Assembly: GCA_948466345.1 (NCBI GenBank)
Contig: CAOKAC010000001.1
Location: 62,001-126,000, forward strand
Origin: an uncultured Clostridia bacterium
GTDB taxonomy: Bacteria > Bacillota > Clostridia > Oscillospirales > CAG-272
Length of the DNA stretch: 64,000 bases
Direction: 5' to 3'
Both the position numbers and the translations under genes were made by a program. Positions 7,955-15,769 of the stretch are shown one piece after another. Below the pieces are notes generated by a model, which was not told the origin of the DNA, searched no databases, and saw only the letters and a list, made by a program, of their open reading frames with translations. Position 1 is the first letter of the stretch. Each line of letters opens with the position of its first letter.

Positions 7955-9592
7955 ATGTCAGAAACAACAGTACAACCACCGAGGGTAGTTCGGGTAATTC
8001 CTGCAACTATTGATGTGGCAAAGGAAATAAAGGAAGCCTACCGTCAGATTCGGGTAGCCGCCTACTGCCGAGTATCTACTAATCAGGAAGAACAACTCAA
8101 TAGCTACGAAGTGCAGAAAAACTACTACGCCGAGAAAATCAATAGCGAGCCGAAATGGACACTGGTGGATATCTTTGCCGATAAGGGAATCACTGGCACC
8201 AGCGTCAAGAAGCGGGATGAATTCAACCGCATGATTCGAATGTGCAAGCGTGGTAAAATCGATATGATTATCACCAAATCCATCAGCCGTTTTGCAAGAA
8301 ACACAGTAGACTGCCTTACTTATGTGCGAAAACTAAAGGATATGAATGTGGATGTCTTTTTTGAAGAACAGGGCATTCACAGCACACAGCCTGGCGCTGA
8401 ATTCTATATTACTATTTACGGATGCATCGCACAAAGCGAATCAGAGAACATAAGCGCTAATGTCAAATGGGGCAAAGCACAGAGCGCTAAGGAAGGTAAC
8501 GTATCATTTCACTACAAAAACTTCCTTGGCTACCGCAAGGGCGCAGACGGCAAACCGGAAATTGTTCCCGAAGAAGCGGAGATCATTCGCACTATTTACA
8601 AACGCTTCCTTGCGGGAGACAGCTTTGGAAGTATTATAGCGTATTTGGAGGAACGCCGCATCCTGTCGCCAAGCGGAAAAGAGAAATGGCAGTATTCCAC
8701 CATCCAATCAATTCTCTCAAATGAACGCTATAAAGGTGACGTTATTATAAACAAGACTTATATAGTAGACTGCATCAGCAAGAAAGTGAAGGTCAACAAT
8801 GGCGAACGGACTAAATACTATGTCAAGAATAATCATCCCGCCATTATCGATGCTGGCACATTCGGCAGAGTTCAGGAAGAATTGGCAAGACGATCCGGCA
8901 AAAGAAAAGTCAAGATGGTCGGCACGAAAACCGAACAAGGAAAATACTCCGGTAAATATGCGTTAACTGAACTGCTGGTCTGCGGAGAGTGCGGAACACC
9001 CTATCGCCGATGCACATGGACGGTCAAAGGACAAAAGAAAATTGTGTGGCGTTGTATCAACCGGTTGGACTTCGGCAAGAAATACTGTCATACATCCCCG
9101 ACCATAGAAGAAAGCGTCCTGCATAGCGCCATCATGACCGCAATCATGGAACAAGCACAACAGAACGTCGAAGTATTAAAAATGCTTAAACTGCACATTG
9201 GCATGGGAATCAAAGCAGATGATACAGAAGACAAGAGCCTTGATATGCAAATCCGTATAGCAGAGATTGACGCTGAATTCAAGCAAATGCTTCAAGCAAT
9301 TTCTTCCGAAAATTTAGAAACCTACGATGAAACAAAAATGACAGAGCTAATGTACGAAAAGCAAAGCCTGCAACAGCAGCTTTCGCAGATCGCAGACAGA
9401 CAACAAAAGCGAGAGAATGCAAAATCCCGATTAGCCGAAATCGTCACCATCCTTGACGGATTGAAAAATCACCCGATGGATTACGATGATACCCTCGTCC
9501 GCCAAATACTCGAATGCGTGGTAGTCGAGAACAAAGAACGAATTAAAGTAGTATTCGTCGGCGGTCTTAAAGCGGAACAGGAACTTCAATAA
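7955..9592 (+). CDS. Large serine recombinase
   Basis: A 545-residue recombinase with an AAAGGAG site. The catalytic domain covers residues about 35-175 (VAAYCRVSTNQEEQLNSYEV with catalytic Ser, and KSISRFARN), and the Recombinase domain follows (KNFLGYRKGADG to SNERYKGD). The zinc ribbon is CGECGTPYRRC with a later CINRLDFGKKYC, and the tail is coiled coil. It is the last gene of the element. The noncoding sequence just downstream (9.6-9.9 kb) recurs in diverged form at 14.1 and 15.4 kb, so the element boundary probably lies there. Confidence 0.95.
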   Translation: MSETTVQPPRVVRVIPATIDVAKEIKEAYRQIRVAAYCRVSTNQEEQLNSYEVQKNYYAEKINSEPKWTLVDIFADKGITGTSVKKRDEFNRMIRMCKRGKIDMIITKSISRFARNTVDCLTYVRKLKDMNVDVFFEEQGIHSTQPGAEFYITIYGCIAQSESENISANVKWGKAQSAKEGNVSFHYKNFLGYRKGADGKPEIVPEEAEIIRTIYKRFLAGDSFGSIIAYLEERRILSPSGKEKWQYSTIQSILSNERYKGDVIINKTYIVDCISKKVKVNNGERTKYYVKNNHPAIIDAGTFGRVQEELARRSGKRKVKMVGTKTEQGKYSGKYALTELLVCGECGTPYRRCTWTVKGQKKIVWRCINRLDFGKKYCHTSPTIEESVLHSAIMTAIMEQAQQNVEVLKMLKLHIGMGIKADDTEDKSLDMQIRIAEIDAEFKQMLQAISSENLETYDETKMTELMYEKQSLQQQLSQIADRQQKRENAKSRLAEIVTILDGLKNHPMDYDDTLVRQILECVVVENKERIKVVFVGGLKAEQELQ

Positions 9593-10028
9593 TACCAAGA
9601 TTCAAACCCCTCTGTAAAAACGCCTAAAAACGCCATCGCAATCTGAACCCCTGTGGTTTGGACTGGGTGGTGTTTCACTTTATAACTCCAGTATTTAAGC
9701 GGCTTTTCAAGGTCGTTTTTCTTTTTAATCATTTGGACTGATAAAGAAGAAAAATGTGAATTTTGAAATAAGATCATCTAAAACGAATGAATCCGAACTC
9801 GTCAGTCCATTTAATTATTCCGATTTTCCCTTCGTTTTAAGGCGTATTCTATCTCTTTCTATTCAGGAGTTTTGTATTGTAAAAAATAATATACTTGTCC
9901 ACTGCATCACGAAAATCCTTTTCTGGTTTATTATTGTGTAGAAGAAAAGTCACTCCAAATCATTGCAGTTCTTTGAGAGTGGTTATAAAAACAACCTTAA
10001 TTATGTCTTTTAAGTTGATATATATACT
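9593..10028. repeat. Element-end region, repeat copy A
   Basis: No gene is visible between the last recombinase and queF. The segment from about 9629 to 9885 is alignable with 14113-14320 (copy B) and, over its first ~130 bases, with 15440-15570 (copy C). Shared landmarks with C are GCAATCTGAAC, TGTGGTTTGGA and TTTATAA(C/T)TCCA. Shared landmarks with B are TTTATAAC-CCAGTA, CTTTTCAA, AAACGAAT-AATC-GAAC and TTTTGTATT or CTTGTATT. Confidence 0.6.
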
Positions 10029-10526
10029 TTATCTGTTATTTACTGTTTCAGGATAAATATCATGATGCGCAAGACGCTCCCATGCAACCTGCTCCCATTT
10101 TGTACCTGGTCTGCCGTAATTGCAGTACGGATCAATAGAAATTCCTCCCCGCGGCAGGAACTTTCCCCATACCTCTATATATGCAGGTTCCATAAGTTGA
10201 ATCAGATCATTCATAATTATGTTTACGCAATCTTCATGGAAATCTCCGTGATTGCGGAAGCTGAATAAATATAGTTTTAATGACTTGCTTTCAACCATAA
10301 GCTCTCTTGGAACATAGGATATATACAGCGTTGCAAAATCCGGCTGCCCGGTAATCGGACAAAGGCTGGTAAACTCAGGACAATTAAATTTGACAAAATA
10401 GTCGCGTCCGGGATGCTTGTTTGGAAATGTCTCAAGAATCTCAGGCGTATAATCTGATGCATACTGTGTGTGCTGATTGCCAAGCAGTGTTATACTTCCT
10501 TTTTCATGCTCGTTTCTTTCATTCAT
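10029..10526 (-). CDS. queF: NADPH-dependent 7-cyano-7-deazaguanine reductase
   Basis: A 165-residue protein of the single-domain QueF type, which reduces preQ0 to preQ1 in queuosine synthesis. Visible landmarks are [20 protein letters not shown], containing the active-site cysteine, and [20 protein letters not shown], the QueF signature with the NADPH-binding region. It overlaps the end of queC by 8 bases and is the last gene of the queD-queE-folE-queC-queF operon. Confidence 0.95.
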   Translation of the reverse strand: MNERNEHEKGSITLLGNQHTQYASDYTPEILETFPNKHPGRDYFVKFNCPEFTSLCPITGQPDFATLYISYVPRELMVESKSLKLYLFSFRNHGDFHEDCVNIIMNDLIQLMEPAYIEVWGKFLPRGGISIDPYCNYGRPGTKWEQVAWERLAHHDIYPETVNNR

Positions 10527-11214
10527 ATCTTTTTCCCTCCATTGCCGGATCTTCTATTCCATTTGCTGCAAACGCCGCGGCGCGGTCACGGCATGTACCG
10601 CAAACACCGCAGGGTATATCCCCCCCCTCATAACAACTCCACGTCAATGCATATGGCACACCAAGCGCAAGTCCTTTTTGTATAATCTGCGCTTTGTTCA
10701 TTTTAACAAATGGGGCTTCAATGTGCAGTTGCTGTCCGCTTCCTAAATACACGGCGCGGTTCATGGAATCATTGAAAGCGTCACTGCAATCCGGATAAGC
10801 ATTGCCTGCTGCATCGTCGCTGTGAGCGCCATAATAGATTGCCTCACAACCATGTGAAAGAGCAATGCTTGCCGCCGATGCAAGAAACAACCCATTTCGG
10901 AAAGGAACATATGTAGATACCGGGTTCCCATCTGTATGCGCCAACTGCTCCGCGTAGCTTTCCTTTGGAATTTCATCTGTTGATTTGGAAAGCAGCGCGC
11001 AGTTTGAATCTGCAAAGATCAGCGCAAGATCAAGCTGCTTAAAAGTAACTCCGTAATATTCTGCTATTCTCCTTGCCGCTTCAAGTTCCTTGTTATGGGT
11101 TTGCCCGTAAAAAACAGAAAGCGCAAGAACCTCTCCCACACCATACTTTTCAATAGCTAATCCAAGGCAGGTTGTACTGTCAACTCCACCGCTGAAAAGA
11201 ACTAATGCTTTCAT
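10519..11214 (-). CDS. queC: 7-cyano-7-deazaguanine synthase
   Basis: A 231-residue ATP-dependent enzyme that converts carboxydeazaguanine to preQ0. The N-terminus has the PP-loop [12 protein letters not shown]. Near the C-terminus [15 protein letters not shown] gives the zinc-binding cysteines. The ATG overlaps the folE stop (ATGA) and follows a GGAGG site. The length is normal for QueC. Confidence 0.96.
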   Translation of the reverse strand: MKALVLFSGGVDSTTCLGLAIEKYGVGEVLALSVFYGQTHNKELEAARRIAEYYGVTFKQLDLALIFADSNCALLSKSTDEIPKESYAEQLAHTDGNPVSTYVPFRNGLFLASAASIALSHGCEAIYYGAHSDDAAGNAYPDCSDAFNDSMNRAVYLGSGQQLHIEAPFVKMNKAQIIQKGLALGVPYALTWSCYEGGDIPCGVCGTCRDRAAAFAANGIEDPAMEGKRYE

Positions 11215-11780
11215 TTGTTTTCCTCCAATAAATTTTGTAATTGTATATCCGTTTTAAATGCACCACGAAATGTTTTGGTCACCGTTTGTGCCGAAACATT
11301 TTTTATTCCACGCGCTGTCATACAGCTGTGGGATCCGATGATACGAACGCCTATATCCTGCGTCCCCGCAGCTTCCGATAGGATTTCTACAATATCCTGT
11401 CCCAACCGTTCCTGTAGTTGAAGCCGTTTGGCTGCCATATCACAAATTCGGGCAATCTTGCTAAGCCCAAGAACACGCCCACAAGGAATATAGGCGATAT
11501 TTACTTTTATATCGTACATCAACGCCATATGGTGTTCACAATAGCTGAACACGCTGATATCCTTCATCACAACAGCACTGCGGCTCTCACTATCTGCCAC
11601 CGCAAAGGTCTTTCCAAACATTTCTGCAATTTCATGATTCGAATACTGCGTTCCCGCAAGCACTTCTTCATACATTTTGGCAACTCGTCTGGGCGTTTCG
11701 CGAAGCCCCTCTCGGTCAGGATTTTCGCCAATTGCTTTCAAAATTCCGCGCACATGATATTCAATCGCTTTTGTATCCAT
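11211..11780 (-). CDS. folE: GTP cyclohydrolase I
   Basis: A 189-residue enzyme that converts GTP to dihydroneopterin triphosphate, the common first step of folate and queuosine synthesis. Landmarks include ENPDREGLRETPRRVAKMYE near the N-terminus, FSYCEHHMAL with the zinc ligands, and SHSCMTARGI at the C-terminal zinc site. Its place inside the que operon makes queuosine supply its likely main job. It overlaps queC by 4 bases. Confidence 0.96.
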   Translation of the reverse strand: MDTKAIEYHVRGILKAIGENPDREGLRETPRRVAKMYEEVLAGTQYSNHEIAEMFGKTFAVADSESRSAVVMKDISVFSYCEHHMALMYDIKVNIAYIPCGRVLGLSKIARICDMAAKRLQLQERLGQDIVEILSEAAGTQDIGVRIIGSHSCMTARGIKNVSAQTVTKTFRGAFKTDIQLQNLLEENK

Positions 11781-11811
11781 ATTTATGACCGTACCTTTCT
11801 AACTTGAAAAC

Positions 11812-12477
11812 CTAAACGCCGCGCCGTGTCGGATTCCAGATATATTTATGAAGTTGCAGCTGCAATCTAACCTGATTCAGCATATGTTCTTTCATGAAGG
11901 ATACAATCGTATCCGGATGAATTTCTCCGAATACCGGACTGAAATAAACGCAGCAGCGTGAAGTAAGATCAAATTTGCGAATAATCTCCGTCGCACGTTT
12001 TAAATCCTTAAGATCGCTAACAACAAATTTAACAGTATCCTTTGCAGTGAGATAAGAGAAATTTTCCGTACACATGTATTTCTCCATTTCGCTTCCCGGA
12101 AGTTTATAATCCATGGTTACGCTTGTATGTTCTGAAAACGGAGCAAATGTTTTCAATGGCACACTGCCGTTAGTCTCTATTTCCACATATAAACCATGCA
12201 TATTCAGCGCAGCAATCAAATTTCCTATATTCTTCTGTAAAAGGGGTTCACCACCTGTCAGAGTAACATTTTGAACGCCTGTAGATATAACATAATCGGT
12301 AAGCTGCCCGACTGTCATTTCTTCAGCAATGGCGTCATCGGAATTGGCCCAGCGTGTATCACAGTAGCTGCAATGCAAGTTACACGTACAAAAACGCAAA
12401 AAAACAGCAAGTTCGCCTGCACGTCTTCCTTCGCCGTTAATACTGACAAATTTCTCTGCTACAGATAAGCTGCACAT
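11812..12477 (-). CDS. queE: 7-carboxy-7-deazaguanine synthase (radical SAM)
   Basis: A 221-residue radical SAM enzyme that contracts the ring of carboxytetrahydropterin. The cluster motif is CNLHCSYCDT (CxxxCxxC), preceded by FVSINGEGRRAGELAVFLRF, the QueE signature. I chose the ATG at 12477, which has GAGGTG five bases upstream; a GTG two codons earlier overlaps the queD stop. Length and motifs fit the family. Confidence 0.94.
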   Translation of the reverse strand: MCSLSVAEKFVSINGEGRRAGELAVFLRFCTCNLHCSYCDTRWANSDDAIAEEMTVGQLTDYVISTGVQNVTLTGGEPLLQKNIGNLIAALNMHGLYVEIETNGSVPLKTFAPFSEHTSVTMDYKLPGSEMEKYMCTENFSYLTAKDTVKFVVSDLKDLKRATEIIRKFDLTSRCCVYFSPVFGEIHPDTIVSFMKEHMLNQVRLQLQLHKYIWNPTRRGV

Positions 12478-12479
12478 AC

Positions 12480-12899
12480 TCACACCTCGTAAACTGCGCA
12501 GTTATCCGGCGTTTCATAAACGGTTACTCTGTAAATCGGCAGTCCCTTCTCATATAGTTTTTCAAAGAAGCAACGGGCAAAATTTTCGGCCGTGGGGCGG
12601 AAATCAACTGAAATCGAGTGAAAATTTTCAGATAAAAGCGCCGCTTCCGTGTCCGGTTTCAAAGAATTTTTTTCGTAAATCAGCGTATGATCAAAGCGGT
12701 TGGCAAGTTCTCTAACAGCTTGCTTCAAATCACCGAAATCAACTAGCATACCGTTGCAACTTCCATTTTTTTGCAATTGATCACCCGAAATCTCTACTTC
12801 AATCACCCAATGATGCCCATGCAGGTTAGCGCACTTTCCATCATACCCCTGCAAAAAATGTGCACTGTCAAATGATGCGGATGTTTTTAAATAATACAT
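12480..12899 (-). CDS. queD: 6-carboxytetrahydropterin synthase
   Basis: A 139-residue enzyme making carboxytetrahydropterin from dihydroneopterin triphosphate. Zinc-ligand histidines appear in FDSAHFL and in NLHGHHWVIEVE, and the later FDHTLIYE and TAENFARCFFEKL are typical of QueD. It is the first gene of the operon and lies directly behind the candidate preQ1-sensing leader and terminator. GAGAGGGAG precedes the ATG. Confidence 0.95.
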   Translation of the reverse strand: MYYLKTSASFDSAHFLQGYDGKCANLHGHHWVIEVEISGDQLQKNGSCNGMLVDFGDLKQAVRELANRFDHTLIYEKNSLKPDTEAALLSENFHSISVDFRPTAENFARCFFEKLYEKGLPIYRVTVYETPDNCAVYEV

Positions 12900-12927
12900 A
12901 GTCTCCCTCTCTTTTTTCTGTCTTTAT

Positions 12928-13055
12928 AAAAAAAGCAGCCGATAAAAACCGGCTGCATCTGCAAAACAAAATTCCCGTAAATAGTTTTACTGGATGCCCT
13001 GGTTTTGTTTTTCGACAGGATGGCGCAAACGAACTGTCGTTATTTAGTTTTGGTT
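12928..13055 (-). promoter_or_regulatory. Candidate preQ1 riboswitch with terminator
   Basis: Reading the minus strand, a 6-bp stem CGACAG/CTGTCG (13039-13034 with 13018-13013) closes a loop beginning UUC. It is followed by an A-rich tail, AAAAACAAAACC. This layout matches preQ1-I aptamers, whose tail (for example AACAAAAC) folds back into the loop. Farther down, TTTTGTTTT can pair with the tail. A terminator GCAGCC...GGCTGC plus a T run (12928-12956) precedes queD. The class assignment is from memory of the consensus. Confidence 0.6.
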
Positions 13056-13084
13056 ATTGTATCATGACCCGATATATATGTCAA
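13056..13084 (-). promoter_or_regulatory. Promoter of the que operon
   Basis: On the minus strand, TTGACA (13084-13079), a 17-base spacer and TACAAT (13061-13056). Confidence 0.85.
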
Positions 13085-13192
13085 GTGAAATCCTTATTAT
13101 TCTCTGAAGCTTTTGTTGGGGATTTAGCGGTGTGTTCCACTGCTCACATTTTAAAAATTTCATGCATATTCTTATACGAGAGGAATTAGCCT

Positions 13193-14089
13193 ATGAATCA
13201 AAACAATCGTTATAATAACGCAAATCACTGTAATTTCCCGGTTGGATTTCCGCCTCAGCATCAGGACGAACAACCGGGACTTGAATATATTATGACACCG
13301 ATACCTATGAGTGAGTGCTGCAAATCCCGTCCAAAACTGACAAATAAAATTGCACTGATAACTGGAGGTGACAGCGGAATAGGGAGAGCCATTGCATATG
13401 ATTTTGTGAAGGAAGGCGCAAAAGTTGCAATAGTTTATTTTGATGAAGATCGTGACGCCAACGAAACTGCAAACCGAATCAGACAGCTCGGCGGAGAATG
13501 TATTCTCTTACAGGGTGATTTAAAGAATCCTGAATTTGCCAAACACTGTGTAGAAAAAACAGTGCAATGTTTCGGTACATTAGATATCCTTATCAATAAT
13601 CATGCATTTCAGTTTGTACAGAGAAGCATAATGGATATTTCACATGAACAGCTGGAATTTATATTCAGAAATAATGTGTTCTCTTTTTTCTATTTAATTC
13701 AGCATGCATTGCCTTATATGAAGAAAGGAAGTTCAATTATCAATACAACGTCTGTTACCGCATATGAAGGAAATAAAGATCTGATTGATTACAGCGCGAC
13801 TAAAGGTGCGATTGTAGCCTTGACAAGATCTTTGTCGATCTCTCTTGCCGAAAAAGGAGTCAGAGTTAATGCTGTTGCTCCGGGACCTATCTGGACACCG
13901 CTTATCCCTGCATCTTATTCGGCAGAGGAAGTAAAAACTTTCGGAACAAAGACTTCACAGGTTCCGATGATGCGTGCCGGACAGCCGTGTGAGGTGTCTC
14001 CCTGCTATGTTTTTCTTGCTTCTGAAGACGCAAGCTATATGACAGGTCAGGTGCTTCATCCAAACGGAGGGACAATTGTCGGATCATGA
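13193..14089 (+). CDS. SDR-family oxidoreductase
   Basis: A 298-residue short-chain dehydrogenase of the YghA/YhdF-like subgroup, with a ~45-residue N-terminal extension (NFPVGFPPQHQ). The dinucleotide-binding motif is ITGGDSGIGRAIA and the catalytic motif is YSATKGA with an upstream Ser (TTSVTAYEG). Members use NAD(P)H, and the YhdF type is associated with general stress. Substrate is unknown. GAGAGG precedes the ATG. It stands alone between queD (divergent) and the repeat at 14.1 kb. Confidence 0.9.
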   Translation: MNQNNRYNNANHCNFPVGFPPQHQDEQPGLEYIMTPIPMSECCKSRPKLTNKIALITGGDSGIGRAIAYDFVKEGAKVAIVYFDEDRDANETANRIRQLGGECILLQGDLKNPEFAKHCVEKTVQCFGTLDILINNHAFQFVQRSIMDISHEQLEFIFRNNVFSFFYLIQHALPYMKKGSSIINTTSVTAYEGNKDLIDYSATKGAIVALTRSLSISLAEKGVRVNAVAPGPIWTPLIPASYSAEEVKTFGTKTSQVPMMRAGQPCEVSPCYVFLASEDASYMTGQVLHPNGGTIVGS

Positions 14090-14112
14090 CGAGATAATTA
14101 AGTATTTTTCTT

Positions 14113-14320
14113 ATGGATATTTTGTTTTATAACCCCAGTAATTATGCAACTTTTCAAAGACTTTGTTTATTTTCTTCATTATTCGCAAATTTATATTGCA
14201 AGAAAATTCCCCAAACGAATAAATCTGAACCAATTGGTTTATTTGATCATCCTCAATCTACTTGCTTATTTTAAAGTATATTCTTTCTGTCATTGTTCAA
14301 TAGTCTTGTATTACGTGAGT
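14113..14320. repeat. Repeat copy B
   Basis: A diverged copy of the sequence that follows the last recombinase (copy A). Co-linear matches include TTTATAACCCCAGTA, CTTTTCAA, AAACGAATAAATCTGAAC and CTTGTATT. Nothing coding is seen in it. Confidence 0.5.
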
Positions 14321-14400
14321 TCAAATCCACCACCAAAACCGCAAAAATATCTTTTTTATAGTGCTTAGACAGAAAGGTAGCGTAAAATAGATGCCGCCAG

Positions 14401-14428
14401 AAAAAACCCGATTTATCGGGTTTTTTCC
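14401..14428 (+). terminator. Terminator hairpin
   Basis: A perfect 10-bp stem AAAAAACCCG (14401-14410) with CGGGTTTTTT (14417-14426). Confidence 0.8.
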
Positions 14429-14533
14429 GTTTTTACAGCCGGAAAGGCAGAGGGTAGAACGACAGATGAAAACCGCCATTTTACCTCTTTTGAGAGAAAT
14501 GAACTCCTGTACAACTGAATACTCGACACATCG

Positions 14534-14570
14534 AGGCAGATAGAAATAAAAAATCTATCTGCCTTTTTTG
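14534..14570 (+). terminator. Terminator-like hairpin ahead of the broken element gene
   Basis: GGCAGATAGA pairs with TCTATCTGCC, followed by six T. It lies just 5' of the GGAGGT ribosome site of the broken gene at 14592, so it may be a leader attenuator kept from the original element. Confidence 0.75.
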
Positions 14571-14591
14571 TTTCCCGAAGGAGGTAAACCT

Positions 14592-15426
14592 ATGAAGAAA
14601 AAAACCGACTTGCCATCCATAAAAGGATTGGCGCAAACCTTTTTAGTGATGGATATTAAACCACACCGCATAGTCCGATTATAGTCACACATCCGTTTAT
14701 CGATACGGGATTTGTATATTTCAAAGGAGACCGTAAGCCGGAAAATATACTTGAAAACAATGACGCCCTGCTCCGCTGGCAGACAGAGAAGACGAAACAG
14801 ATCAATGAATCCGATTCGGCAGATCGGATTTTTTCATGCTGACAAAACCGTATCGATTGGTTTTTCTGAAATACGCAGAACCGTACCTCTCGCAAAAAGA
14901 TTTTTCACGAATACTTGCGGATGCGTGGACACAGACAGAAGCTCCGCACAATGATCCGAATTTCAGCACAAACAAGCTAATAGGTTTATTTAAGAAAGCC
15001 GATCCCGTCTATCTCATGGAAATAGATGAATACAAACAATTCAAGGAATTGGAGAATACGGTAACTGTCTATCGCGGAGTCACTCCATATAACGCAGATA
15101 ATCTGAAAGGCTTGTCGTGGACGCTGAATCCCGAAACCGCCGAATGGTTTGCAAACCGCTTCGGCGATGATGGCACAGTATATGAAGCACAGATAGAAAA
15201 ATCCCACATCTATGCATATTTCAGTAGCCGAAACGAATCCGAGATCATCGTTGATCCAAAATATTTAACAGACATCACAGAATACGAAGAATCAACAAAC
15301 GCATTTATCTTCTCCTTTTCTCCAATTACCGATACATATAAATACTGTTCATACAGCCACGGAATTTCTGATACTGCCATGGAAGATTTAGACGAACGAA
15401 TGCGTCATAACCTTTTCTTTTTATAG
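14592..15426 (+). pseudogene. Frameshifted ADP-ribosyltransferase-like gene of an integrative element
   Basis: Three reading frames in series appear to be one ~280-residue protein. Residues MKKKTDLPSIKGLAQTFLVM (14592, stop at 14684) continue in another frame with VTHPFIDTGFVYFKGD to NESDSADRIFS (stop at 14842), then in a third from MLTKPYRLVFLKYAEPYLS (14836-15426, 196 residues). The last part has VYRGV, LSWTL and SEIIV in order, which fits the R-S-E triad of ADP-ribosyltransferase folds. I recall similar unbroken proteins from clostridial conjugative elements. The 196-residue part is open and could still be made alone. Confidence 0.6.
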
Positions 15427-15439
15427 GCCTAAGAAGATG

Positions 15440-15570
15440 AAGATGCCATTGCAATCTGAACCTATGTGGTTTGGATATTAATGGTATTTTCTTTTATAAT
15501 TCCACGTATTTGCAATCCTTTCCGATCCGCTTTTTCTTTTTTATCTGGACTAAAATCAGAAAAATACAAA
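15440..15570. repeat. Repeat copy C
   Basis: A copy of the start of the sequence that follows the last recombinase: GCCATTGCAATCTGAAC, TGTGGTTTGGA, TTTATAATTCCA and ATC-GGACT in the same order and spacing as at 9.63-9.74 kb. It directly follows the broken element gene, as copy A follows the recombinase. Confidence 0.6.
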
Positions 15571-15614
15571 GTTCAAAACAAATTGGCAATCTATTAAAGA
15601 AGCTCCTAAAGGGA

Positions 15615-15716
15615 TTGTTTTTTACAAAAAATGTGGTATACTTTAATTAGAATAATGAATAAATTGATTCTTGCCTTGATACAGATTGATTTATTGGTTT
15701 GTATCAAGGCTTTTTA
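15615..15716 (+). promoter_or_regulatory. Promoter and attenuator-like leader of the esterase fusion gene
   Basis: TTGTTT (15615-15620), a 16-base spacer and TATACT (15637-15642) start a short leader. The leader contains GCCTTGATAC (15673-15682) paired with GTATCAAGGC (15701-15710) and a T run. That is a complete terminator 54 bases before the start codon, with no second promoter visible in between. The sensed signal is unknown. Confidence 0.55.
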
Positions 15717-15769
15717 TAATACTATGAATAGTGATGCCGCTACTATCTATCATATAATTGGAGGGGGAA

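Noticed and set aside
14313-14340. tRNA-like TTCAAATCC sequence after the SDR gene
   Set aside because: It resembles a T-loop, but the flanking stem does not pair and there is no acceptor or anticodon arm. It may be a relic of an attachment site, which I cannot show.
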